DNA of 64,000 nucleotides. Origin: UBA117 sp049975245 (GTDB lineage: Archaea > Methanobacteriota > Methanobacteria > Methanobacteriales > Methanobacteriaceae). Position 1 is the stretch's first letter. Each line of letters starts with the position of its first letter. A program made the position numbers and the translations under genes. The notes beneath the pieces were generated by a model. It was not told the DNA's origin and did no database searches. It worked only from the letters and a program-made list of their open reading frames with translations. This document shows positions 1-8,293 of this stretch, piece after piece. The DNA lies in NCBI GenBank assembly GCA_049975245.1, contig JBNGDB010000004.1, positions 91,296-155,295 on the forward strand. The letters are read 5' to 3'.

Positions 1-138
1 CCAATAGATATTTATGGCAAAAATTCATAGGAATATCACTTTTAGATACGTTTCTAAATTATTCAAATTTCTAATTAAACCAAATCATGATCAAAAAAAC
101 CATCGATACAACTAAAATCGTATAAGTATGAAGTAAAA

Positions 139-705
139 TTATTTTCTTCTTAGATTCCAAATCCGGGGGAAAATCATGCCCACTGTTTTCTTGTAATTAA
201 GATATTCTTCTTTAAATTCTGGTTCTAAAATATATTTTTCTTCAAAATGGGCTTGGAATATTATTGCCATGACCAATAAAGGTAAAAGGTAAATACTATA
301 AATTCCTCCCCAAATCAAGAACCAACCCATAATAAAAACTACTCCTGCAGCATACTGTGGATGTCTAACCCAAGCATAAGGACCCGACGTAATTAACGTA
401 GAGGGAGTTCCCAGATCTGTTCTTGTTCCACGCCTTTTAAGGTAAATCATAGGATAAATTCGTAATATCATACCTACGATAGCTAAAGGTATTCCTAAAC
501 ACAATTGTAAATATAAATTATCTAATCTTGGTTGGGGAATAAAAGGAATTACTAAAACCATCCCCCCAAGAAATATTATACCTGTAATCATAACCAATAC
601 TCTGAGAGTAGTATTTTGAACTTTTCCAGACTTAGCAATTCTCCATGATGTTAAAATAAAAAGGAGGGAAGCCAGTAATCCGTATAAAATAATTAAAGTT
701 AACAT
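139..705 (-). CDS. ICMT/PEMT-like membrane methyltransferase family protein
   Basis: A 188-aa membrane protein with about five hydrophobic segments. The C-terminal half carries the isoprenylcysteine carboxyl methyltransferase/phospholipid methyltransferase signature: a GPYAWVRHPQY stretch near residue 110, then an EEKYI..F..EY..Y segment near residues 155-170. In this family these bind S-adenosylmethionine at the membrane face. The methyl acceptor cannot be read from sequence; archaeal members are mostly uncharacterised. The ATG follows an AAGGT ribosome-binding site by a normal distance. It is transcribed in the same direction as the ferredoxin gene upstream, but an 87-bp gap makes an operon uncertain. 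Confidence 0.8.
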   Translation of the reverse strand: MLTLIILYGLLASLLFILTSWRIAKSGKVQNTTLRVLVMITGIIFLGGMVLVIPFIPQPRLDNLYLQLCLGIPLAIVGMILRIYPMIYLKRRGTRTDLGTPSTLITSGPYAWVRHPQYAAGVVFIMGWFLIWGGIYSIYLLPLLVMAIIFQAHFEEKYILEPEFKEEYLNYKKTVGMIFPRIWNLRRK

Positions 706-792
706 TTCAACCTTCTATTAAATTAATTATTAACTATTTGACACGTTTAAAAAAAATTAAGTAGCAAACAAAACAATTTTATTCTTTTATAA

Positions 793-1032
793 TCAAACTA
801 ATTCTTCACCATCTTTAAATATTTTAATACACATGGCTGGGCACGACCCCGCAGCATCTGCACTGCACAATTCCTCATCTAACTCAATAATTTGATTATT
901 ATCCTGAGTTTCAGAATTTTTTAATGATGAAAATCCATCTTCTGCTATTTCAAACAATTCCGGGCAAATATCAACACAATTTCCACAAGAAGTACACATA
1001 GAACGATCCAATTCTACCTTATAAACTGCCAA
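793..1032 (-). CDS. 4Fe-4S ferredoxin
   Basis: A small acidic ferredoxin of about 79 aa. The N-terminal cluster motif is C-T-S-C-G-N-C followed by CP. The C-terminal half has only CSADAAGSCPAMCI, so it looks like a one-cluster or degenerate two-cluster ferredoxin with a late cysteine group. It would serve as a soluble electron carrier. A strong GGGGAGGT touches an ATG at 1036-1038 with no spacer. The TTG two codons later (1030-1032) has ideal spacing and gives a protein starting AVYKVELDRSMC after the initiator, so I prefer the TTG. No redox partner lies beside it. Confidence 0.8.
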   Translation of the reverse strand: MAVYKVELDRSMCTSCGNCVDICPELFEIAEDGFSSLKNSETQDNNQIIELDEELCSADAAGSCPAMCIKIFKDGEELV

Positions 1033-1129
1033 ATACATACCTCCCCATACAATTTAAATCAAATAAAACTAAATGTTTATATCATTTTCCTATTACTTAA
1101 TCTTATCAAAATTTATATGAGGATATAAA

Positions 1130-1489
1130 ATGGATCTAAACCGACAAGAATTAATGGAACTTCAAGAACAGTTAGTAATAATCTATAAATTAATATCACA
1201 GCACAGGTTACTTAAAAAATTTTATTATAATGGAGTAGAATTTGCCGATCCATTTATTGATAATTCTAAACTTATTCAAGAATTTATAGAGTTGGATAAC
1301 ACTGAAGAAATGCTTAAAACTAGTATTATAGAGATTGAAAAAATAAATAATCCAGATTTGGGTAATAAAATTAATTTCAGTGATATTTTAGATTCATTTG
1401 ATATGGACTTATTAAAATATAAGTATAATATAACAAAACCTGCCGATATTGATAAATTGGACATTAAAAAATTGTTAAATCGTCTCTGA
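1130..1489 (+). CDS. hypothetical 119-aa protein
   Basis: I do not recognise this protein. It is small, charged and predicted mostly helical, rich in Leu, Ile, Asn, Asp and Lys, with no cysteine cluster, membrane segment or signal peptide. The ATG follows a GAGG ribosome-binding site at about 1119-1122, and a TATA-like tract lies upstream near 1073-1081. It sits alone between two minus-strand genes. Its codon use looks like that of its neighbours, so I take it as a real gene of unknown function. Confidence 0.6.
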   Translation: MDLNRQELMELQEQLVIIYKLISQHRLLKKFYYNGVEFADPFIDNSKLIQEFIELDNTEEMLKTSIIEIEKINNPDLGNKINFSDILDSFDMDLLKYKYNITKPADIDKLDIKKLLNRL

Positions 1490-1533
1490 AGGATAATATC
1501 ATTTATAATAAGCATATAGATAAAAATAAATTT

Positions 1534-2391
1534 TTAAACATCAACCAAGGATTGGACTCTTTTAATTGATTTTTCGATAGAATCAGAATCTACCTCAATG
1601 GTTAATGCTCCGTTTTTACAGGTTTCTACGCATCTTCCACAGGATCTGCACTTTTCCAAGTCTATTTTTACTTTATTGCCATCCATAGTTATAAGTTCCA
1701 TGAAGCAGACATTTTCAGTGCAATTTCCACATCCTATGCATAGTTCAGGTTTAAATTGTATTTTAGTTCCCAGCATAGGATTAATACTTCGACCTAGAGT
1801 TACAGGAAGTTCTGGTGTCATTTTCCATAAACAACAGCAAGGACAGCAGTGACAAATTGACAAAAGTTCTTCTTTAGGTCCTGTATTTAACCATAAGCTG
1901 TCTATCTTATTTCTACCTATAATATGAACTAGTCCTGCTTTTTGACATTCTTCAACATGTTTTAAAGCCTCTTCAATAGAAACTCTTCTTCCTAATTTGG
2001 GGGATATGTTTTCAGCTCCCCTACCTAAAAATATGCATCCTAGATCATGGGGATAATCCTTACAACCTGATGAAACCCGGCATATACAGGAATTCATAAT
2101 AACCCGATTTTTAGATTTTTTTATTATCTCTTTTAGGACTATGCTGGGTACAACATCATTTTCAGGTAATTGGAATTCCTTTCCCACTTGAATATCAGTT
2201 AATTTTACATTTTCTGATTTAACAGCATTATCACGCGGTATCACCAGCATATGGTCCCCTTCAAATAATATTTTTTCCACAATTTTGGCCATTAAGGGGG
2301 ATCTTCTACAGGCCCGGGCAAGAGTAAATCTAGTTTTAAATGTTGATTTGATAACTCTGATGCTGATATCTGAAAAATTAATTTTAATCAT
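1534..2391 (-). CDS. 4Fe-4S binding protein with C-terminal double-cluster ferredoxin domain
   Basis: A 285-aa iron-sulfur protein. The middle has several cysteines (CICRVSSGC near residue 102 and the dense CHCCPCCC near residue 180). The last 70 residues form a two-cluster ferredoxin domain, with CIGCGNC...C and then CRSCGRCVETC. The family is annotated only as a 4Fe-4S protein in methanogens and its physiological role is unknown to me. The start codon abuts the stop codon of the Fpg-like gene upstream, so the two are probably co-transcribed. The CCPCCC cluster might hold an additional metal centre, which is inference. Confidence 0.75.
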   Translation of the reverse strand: MIKINFSDISIRVIKSTFKTRFTLARACRRSPLMAKIVEKILFEGDHMLVIPRDNAVKSENVKLTDIQVGKEFQLPENDVVPSIVLKEIIKKSKNRVIMNSCICRVSSGCKDYPHDLGCIFLGRGAENISPKLGRRVSIEEALKHVEECQKAGLVHIIGRNKIDSLWLNTGPKEELLSICHCCPCCCLWKMTPELPVTLGRSINPMLGTKIQFKPELCIGCGNCTENVCFMELITMDGNKVKIDLEKCRSCGRCVETCKNGALTIEVDSDSIEKSIKRVQSLVDV

Positions 2392-3184
2392 TTATTCACC
2401 GTTACAATTAATGGTCTGGCATTCTGGACAAAAATAAGTAGTCCTTCCCCCTACTTTAATTATGCTTATTTTACCCCCGAAGGGACAATCACCATTAACG
2501 TGTCTATTAGGAAGCAGATAGGACTCGGGTAAAATCTCCGGTTTGTCCATATATTCTATGGCTTTTATTAAAACTTTTTTCATGGAATGGTACAATTTCC
2601 TAATTTTTACTGCATTTAATTCGTCTGCATGAGTTAAGGGATGTATGCTGCTTTGATAAAGTATTTCATCAGCGTAAAGATTGCCTATGCCTGCAATAAA
2701 ATTCTGGTTCAATAAAAGAGGTTTTAAAGTTCCTTTTCTTTTTTTTATATTTGTTTTAAATTTTTTATAGCTTATATTCAGAGCATCAGGTCCTAATTTC
2801 TTTTTTTTTGATAAAATTTTTCATTGAATCGGTGATGCCTATCTTTCCAAATTTTCGTGGATCAATAAATGCTAATACTTTGTTATTCTGAAAATTTATG
2901 GAAAATCTATCATAGGGATTCTTTAATGGGTTTAAACCATATTCCAAGGATCCGGTCATTCCAAAATGCATTACTAGTATGTATTCATTATCTAAATTAG
3001 CAAAAAGATATTTACCATAACGTTGGCTGGATGTAAACTGGCTCCCCACTAAAATTTCCTGGAATCTAATGGGTTTTTCCATGAGTATTTCTTTGCTTTT
3101 TAAGTTTACACTTTTAATTATCTGATTAAGTGAATTTGAATCAAAATACTGTTTAAAAACTTCGACACTGGGTAATTCTGGCAT
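2392..3184 (-). pseudogene. Fpg/Nei-type DNA glycosylase, interrupted by a frameshift in an A9 run
   Basis: Two consecutive reading frames together make one formamidopyrimidine-DNA glycosylase of about 264 aa. The first (3184 down to about 2786) starts MPELPSVEV, with the catalytic Pro and Glu after Met removal, and holds the beta-sandwich domain. The second runs to 2392 and carries the helix-two-turn-helix (NQNFIAGIGNLYADEILY) and a zinc-finger-like C-terminus. The break lies at a run of nine A on the coding strand (2801-2809). Removing one A gives a continuous KKKLGPDALN reading that joins the halves. The zinc finger has only three of the four usual cysteines (CPFG in place of CPxC). Slippage, mutation or sequencing error would all fit. 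Confidence 0.8.
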
Positions 3185-3248
3185 GTTAGACCCTTGAATA
3201 TTAATATTAAAACCTTAGTATCTTTGAATTAAAAAATTTATAATTAAC

Positions 3249-4679
3249 CTATCTGGACTTGAAAACATTGAAGAAACCGGTAAATACATCTTTAGCAGAT
3301 TCTAATAAGGGATATTTTATCTGGGAGGGATCTTTTAAACTTTCAAGCCTATCGACTCTAAAATATATTGGAGGATGGGGATCCCACATGGTCCAGCCTA
3401 AAATTTTTGATGGTGATCTTCTCTCATATTGTAGCTTTTGATAACCTATTTTGGTTAAAGCCTCAGCTAATACTTCTGGTTTTCCAATTTTCATTGCTGA
3501 GAGTAGATCTGCTCTGGTTTCAAAGAATTTAGCAACGAAAAATATCATCCCCATAGCTACAAAAAGATAAATTAAAGGCGAAATTAATACTATGGGCAGT
3601 AAAACTGTTAAGCGTAATATAAATTCTCCAGATACCAAACCAAATAGAATCAAAGGGTCTCGTCCCTGTAAATGACCGAATTCATGGCCCACTACTGTTA
3701 GAATTTCTTCCTCAGTAAGTTGAATCAAAAGTCCAGTGGTTATCAAAACCAGGCCTCTCTTAGGACTGGGACCTGTTGCCGCGGCATTTGGCATTATATT
3801 ATTGGAGATAACGATTTTTGGTATGGGCATGTCGAATTTTTCAGCGGCTTCTTTTACTATTTTATAGATATTGATTTTTTTACTTGCTTTTTGTCCAGGA
3901 TTACAGTGGAATCCATATTTAGTAAATACTTCCTCTCCTAACTCGCAATCTGGTTCCAAACCCTTTTCCAGTGTTTTGCTGTAAATTTCCTGTTTCATCT
4001 CCACTACAGTTTCTTTACCAAATTTTTCCTGAAATTCTTTAAATTCCTCCACTGGTAGCTGGTACTGTACCATGTGCACATACGGATTTTTTTCAGTTAT
4101 CTTCCAATCAGCCATACGCAGATATATTTGATCCGCAAATAACACAATTATAAGTTGAATTCCTAGTATTCCAATTACTGCGTATATGCCGAAGAATATG
4201 AACAATATTATGTTAAATATAAAAAATAAGGCATAAAGTAGAAGTAAACTACTTCCAAACATCCTGGATGAAGCTTTTTTTCTTTTAGACGGTTTAGCTT
4301 CAGGTATTATGTCTTCACCCTCAACCCAAGCAAAATACAATGTTGAAGATCTTATATTGTCTTCATATAATTGGACCAGAATAGTTAAATCTTCTCTTAA
4401 TTCATCTAAAGGCTTTTTTATATCTGAATAATCGCTTTCTACTTCAACTTGGATGGGATTAACCGCTATTACTTTAACGTAAATTAAATCCTTTTTTTTA
4501 TTTTCAGGATCTTTTAAAGTAAAATATAAGGAGTGAATTCCTTTCTCCATCTTCATTTCAATGTTGGAGAAGTTTTCACTTTGTGCTTTTAAGTAATGTT
4601 TATTTATGAATTCTAAAATTTCATCTACGTATACTGGAGATACTTCCGTATTAATCTTAAAAGATTCTTTAGTAGACAT
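3249..4679 (-). CDS. M48 family membrane zinc metalloprotease
   Basis: A 476-aa integral membrane protease. The zinc motif HEFGH lies near residue 331, and a downstream FFETRADLLS helix supplies the third ligand Glu, as in HtpX/Ste24-type M48 peptidases. Two hydrophobic segments occur around residues 140-185 and another pair around 345-385. The first 130 residues are a soluble domain not typical of bacterial HtpX. It probably degrades or processes membrane proteins, with the active site in the cytoplasm. It is a single gene on the minus strand, separated by about 65 bp from fpg. Confidence 0.85.
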   Translation of the reverse strand: MSTKESFKINTEVSPVYVDEILEFINKHYLKAQSENFSNIEMKMEKGIHSLYFTLKDPENKKKDLIYVKVIAVNPIQVEVESDYSDIKKPLDELREDLTILVQLYEDNIRSSTLYFAWVEGEDIIPEAKPSKRKKASSRMFGSSLLLLYALFFIFNIILFIFFGIYAVIGILGIQLIIVLFADQIYLRMADWKITEKNPYVHMVQYQLPVEEFKEFQEKFGKETVVEMKQEIYSKTLEKGLEPDCELGEEVFTKYGFHCNPGQKASKKINIYKIVKEAAEKFDMPIPKIVISNNIMPNAAATGPSPKRGLVLITTGLLIQLTEEEILTVVGHEFGHLQGRDPLILFGLVSGEFILRLTVLLPIVLISPLIYLFVAMGMIFFVAKFFETRADLLSAMKIGKPEVLAEALTKIGYQKLQYERRSPSKILGWTMWDPHPPIYFRVDRLESLKDPSQIKYPLLESAKDVFTGFFNVFKSR

Positions 4680-4927
4680 TATTTTTACCTTTAATAAAAA
4701 TTGTTGACAATTTCGTATTTATTAATTAATATTTACTATGTTTTATTTTTGTAAATTATGTTTTATTTTAGAAATGTTATACCTTAGATTTATTGTCATT
4801 CCACTGTTTTATAGATATATTTTCTAAGGTCATGATCAATCTAAAACAGAATATGTTAATAATCTTTAGATACATAATATTCTACCAGTTAAGTTAGGTT
4901 TTTAAATTAGGTTAGGGGGATTTGTGT

Positions 4928-5998
4928 ATGGCTTATCGTCTTATAGTTGTGATTCTTCCTGCAGAAAAGAATGGTGAAGACTTTGATGATATTTTAAAAA
5001 GATATAATGCTCTAGCTACCTGGCACGTTAAGCTTCCGGAAAATAAGGTGCTCATAAATGTTCTTATTCGCCGGGAAAAAACCGAAACTATACTTAATTT
5101 TTTACAGAAGAAATTCTCAAAATTACCTGATTTTAGAATAATTTTAATGCCTGTTGAAGCCTCTATCCCTATACCTGAATCTCCGGTATCCATGACCCTA
5201 GAAGAAGAAAAAGAAGGGGAGGAAGGATTTATTCTTCAAGAATTATTAGAACGTTTGACTCCTCAAGAACTGGCTGACAGACTATCTAGACAAGAAATCT
5301 ATTCTGATGTTTCAGATATTAGTCGTACATCCAATATTTATATTGTATTAATTATTTTATCCTCAATTGTTGGTTCTATTGGTGTTTTAAACAATAATGT
5401 AGCAGTTATAATTGGAGCTATGGTGATTGCCCCCTTACTTGGCCCTAATGTGGCACTATCACTGGCAACTGTATTAGGAGATGTTGATCTAGCTTTAAAC
5501 GGTATAAAAACCACCATGGTGGGAATTTTCACTGCTCTGGTTATTTCTATGATCTTAGGTTTTACATTTCCCGTAGATACCACTATTCCAGAACTATTGT
5601 TAAGAACTCAGGTAGGATTGGGAAGTGTTACATTAGCACTAGCATCGGGAATAGTGGGAGCTCTGGCGTTGATTGTGGGTTTCAGAACTACATTAATTGG
5701 TGTAATGGTTGCTGTTGCTTTATTACCACCTCTGGTTAGTTTTGGACTTTTATTAGCATCGGAAAATTTTTATCTTGCCAGCGGTGCCTTACTTTTATTT
5801 CTGGTAAACCTGGTATGTATCAACCTGGCTGGCGTAATAACTTTCTACACCCAAAAAATTAAACCAATTGACCCTGTTAAAAAGGCTAGATCGAAAAAGA
5901 TGACTTACGGAGCAATTATCATATGGGTATCCCTCTTAATAATATTCATATTTATGATATTGGCTAGAAGAGGTGTTTTAGGACTGCTTCAGTTATGA
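4928..5998 (+). CDS. DUF389 / TIGR00341 family membrane protein
   Basis: A 356-aa protein with a soluble N-terminal domain of about 130 residues followed by six or so membrane segments. The membrane part has the family's small-residue-rich helices (IIGAMVIAPLLGPNVALSLA near residue 160). Function is unknown in this family; a transport role is often guessed. An AGGGGGA ribosome-binding site at 4914-4920 places the start at the ATG at 4928 rather than at the TTG at 4922. It is monocistronic, with a 240-bp AT-rich divergent intergenic region separating it from the M48 gene. Confidence 0.8.
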   Translation: MAYRLIVVILPAEKNGEDFDDILKRYNALATWHVKLPENKVLINVLIRREKTETILNFLQKKFSKLPDFRIILMPVEASIPIPESPVSMTLEEEKEGEEGFILQELLERLTPQELADRLSRQEIYSDVSDISRTSNIYIVLIILSSIVGSIGVLNNNVAVIIGAMVIAPLLGPNVALSLATVLGDVDLALNGIKTTMVGIFTALVISMILGFTFPVDTTIPELLLRTQVGLGSVTLALASGIVGALALIVGFRTTLIGVMVAVALLPPLVSFGLLLASENFYLASGALLLFLVNLVCINLAGVITFYTQKIKPIDPVKKARSKKMTYGAIIIWVSLLIIFIFMILARRGVLGLLQL

Positions 5999-6168
5999 GA
6001 GTCAAAATACCTTAAAAAATATTATGGGTATTGACAACATAATAATAAAAAAACAGTATTATTACTTTTTTGATTAGAAGTAATATGAATATTGGTTTTT
6101 AGTATTATCTGCTTGATTGAAAGTATTAAATGAAAGAATTATTAGTTTTTAGTTAAATAATAATCTCT

Positions 6169-6933
6169 ATGAAATTTTTGGTAGAATCAAATCTAAAATC
6201 AAAAGAATTATATCATTTTATCAGTGAAGGGCTAAATAAAAGAGCATTTTTAATATTAAATGCTTGTTGCAAGGTAGAATATGTAGGCAGAGCTGTAAGT
6301 AGATTAGGATTAGGAGAACGGACTATAATGGTAAAAAGTGATGGTTCCTTCTTAATACATCAAAATATCAATTTAGAACCAGTAAACTGGCAACCTCCAA
6401 AAACAAAGCTTAAAGTTGAATTGAGAGATGATCATGTAGTCTTAACTGGTTTTCGAAAAAAACCCCATGAAAAATTAGAAGTAACTATTTACAAATCATA
6501 TCTATCTTCCTATCATATTGGAACTGATACAAAGAGTCTTGAATTGGCAGGTTATGAACAAGATATGGTAGATATGGTATACAAAAATCCTGAAATTATA
6601 GAATCTGGTTTTAGGCCGACTGCCACCGAATATTCCACTTCAAATGGTTTTATTGACATACTAGGTAAAGACCAGAATGGAAATTTAATGGTATTAGAAT
6701 TTAAAAGTAGACGTGCCGGTGTAAATGCAGTTAAACAGTTAAATAGATATGTTGAAACATTTTCAGAAGATAAAAATCCAGTAAGGGGAATTTTAATAGC
6801 CCCATCAGTAACAGATGAAGCTATAGAATTATTAGAAAATTATAAATTAGAATTTAAAGAATTAGAACCGCCAAGAGAGTTAGATAAAAATAAATCTTTA
6901 ACTTTAGATTTTTTTTCTAAATCTAATCCGTGA
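6169..6933 (+). CDS. nucS: endonuclease NucS (EndoMS)
   Basis: A 254-aa match in length and layout to archaeal NucS/EndoMS, which cuts branched or mismatched DNA. The N-terminal beta domain binds DNA. The C-terminal RecB-like nuclease domain shows FIDILG near residue 162, LEFKSRR near residue 175 and QLNRYV after it, giving the D-E-K active-site set. The C-terminus ends LTLDFF, resembling the short hydrophobic PCNA-interacting tail of archaeal NucS. There is no clear ribosome-binding site before the ATG. The gene stands alone. Confidence 0.88.
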   Translation: MKFLVESNLKSKELYHFISEGLNKRAFLILNACCKVEYVGRAVSRLGLGERTIMVKSDGSFLIHQNINLEPVNWQPPKTKLKVELRDDHVVLTGFRKKPHEKLEVTIYKSYLSSYHIGTDTKSLELAGYEQDMVDMVYKNPEIIESGFRPTATEYSTSNGFIDILGKDQNGNLMVLEFKSRRAGVNAVKQLNRYVETFSEDKNPVRGILIAPSVTDEAIELLENYKLEFKELEPPRELDKNKSLTLDFFSKSNP

Positions 6934-7024
6934 AAATTATAAGATATATTTATATTAAATTTAGAAACCTGATAAATTCATATCCTTAATTGTCTATTAA
7001 AATAGTCATAAAGTGAAAAAAATT

Positions 7025-8293
7025 ATGGTTAAAATTATGAATAAAAAAAATCATGCAGAAAATCTAAATAGCAGTGTTAAAAATGTGCTTCTGGTAGGAT
7101 ATAATGGTGCTAATAATACTGGTTCTGAGGCGCGGCTATTATCAATAATAGATGATGTAAAGGAATTGTTGGGACCCCAAGTTTTAATAACCATCCCCAC
7201 GTTAAACGAGAAAAATTTAAGAAGATACATAAGTGAAGGCCCTAATATACGCATCCAACCTATTCCCAGCATTTTTTACCTATCCTTAATACGTCTGGTA
7301 AGAAAAAATGACTTAATAGTTTTAGTTGAAGGAAGCTGTTACATGGATACTTGGAGTTCTGCACTATTATCTGCTTTTTTATGGGCTACTAAATATGCAA
7401 ATAAATTTAATAAACCATGCATAGCCTATGCAGTGGACGCTGGACATCTTTCACCATCTAACCAAAAAAAGGTTAAAAAAGAAGCCAGTAAAACTGATCT
7501 TATTATTACCCGGACCAGAGCTGCCGCAGAAATTCTAAAATCCATAGGAGTTACTGCACCTATAGAAGTAACCGCTGATTGTGCCTTCACTTTTAAGGTA
7601 GATGAAAAAGATTATGACTTGCTGGATAGGATATGGCCATCCAATAGAGGATATGTTGGATTATCTGTGGTAGATTTTCATTTATGGCCAGTAGTCATGA
7701 GAATATGGGGGAAGAAGGAATATTGCTACCAGTGGCCCTATTATTTTTCCAGGGCCCCTGAGGATATAAAAGCAAGCGACCAGTTAGCAGAGGAATGGGC
7801 CCAAATAGCTGACAATATAATTGAAAAATACCATAGGAACATTGCTCTAATATGTATGGAAAATGTGGACAATCCCCTGGCCATTAAAATTCTTGAAAAA
7901 ATGGATAATAAAAAATATGCACGTATATTCTCTTCATCAGAATATAATGCCTCCCAGATGACCAGCATACTTCAGAAACTGGATCTTCTAGTTACTTCCC
8001 GTTATCACGCCGGAGTATTATCACTTGAAAAAGCAGTTCCACAATTAGCAGTAGGCCACGATACTCGTTTGAAAACATTTTATCAAGAATTAGGGATTTA
8101 CGATTATTATTTCATAGATTATAAAGAACCTGATGCATGGGAGAGAATAAATAAAATTTCAGAAGAATTAATTAATAATCCAGAAAATTTAAAGAAAATT
8201 CTACAAAAAGGATTCAATCAACACCTAAAAAGGGCCCAGAAAAATCCGGTTCTACTGACGGAATTTCTAAAAAAAATTAAGGAAACAAAATGA
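7025..8293 (+). CDS. polysaccharide pyruvyl transferase family protein
   Basis: About 422 aa, with the pyruvyl transferase family fold signatures: an N-terminal NVLLVGYNGANNTGSEA glycine-rich start and a C-terminal TSRYHAGVLSLEKAVP segment near residue 325 that is typical of the family's second domain. Characterised members add ketal pyruvate from phosphoenolpyruvate to sugars, and some members act on other acceptors. It is the first gene of a four-gene operon, its TGA overlapping the next ATG by 4 bp. GTG at 7013 is also possible, but ATG at 7025 has a weak GTGA at better spacing. Confidence 0.75.
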   Translation: MVKIMNKKNHAENLNSSVKNVLLVGYNGANNTGSEARLLSIIDDVKELLGPQVLITIPTLNEKNLRRYISEGPNIRIQPIPSIFYLSLIRLVRKNDLIVLVEGSCYMDTWSSALLSAFLWATKYANKFNKPCIAYAVDAGHLSPSNQKKVKKEASKTDLIITRTRAAAEILKSIGVTAPIEVTADCAFTFKVDEKDYDLLDRIWPSNRGYVGLSVVDFHLWPVVMRIWGKKEYCYQWPYYFSRAPEDIKASDQLAEEWAQIADNIIEKYHRNIALICMENVDNPLAIKILEKMDNKKYARIFSSSEYNASQMTSILQKLDLLVTSRYHAGVLSLEKAVPQLAVGHDTRLKTFYQELGIYDYYFIDYKEPDAWERINKISEELINNPENLKKILQKGFNQHLKRAQKNPVLLTEFLKKIKETK

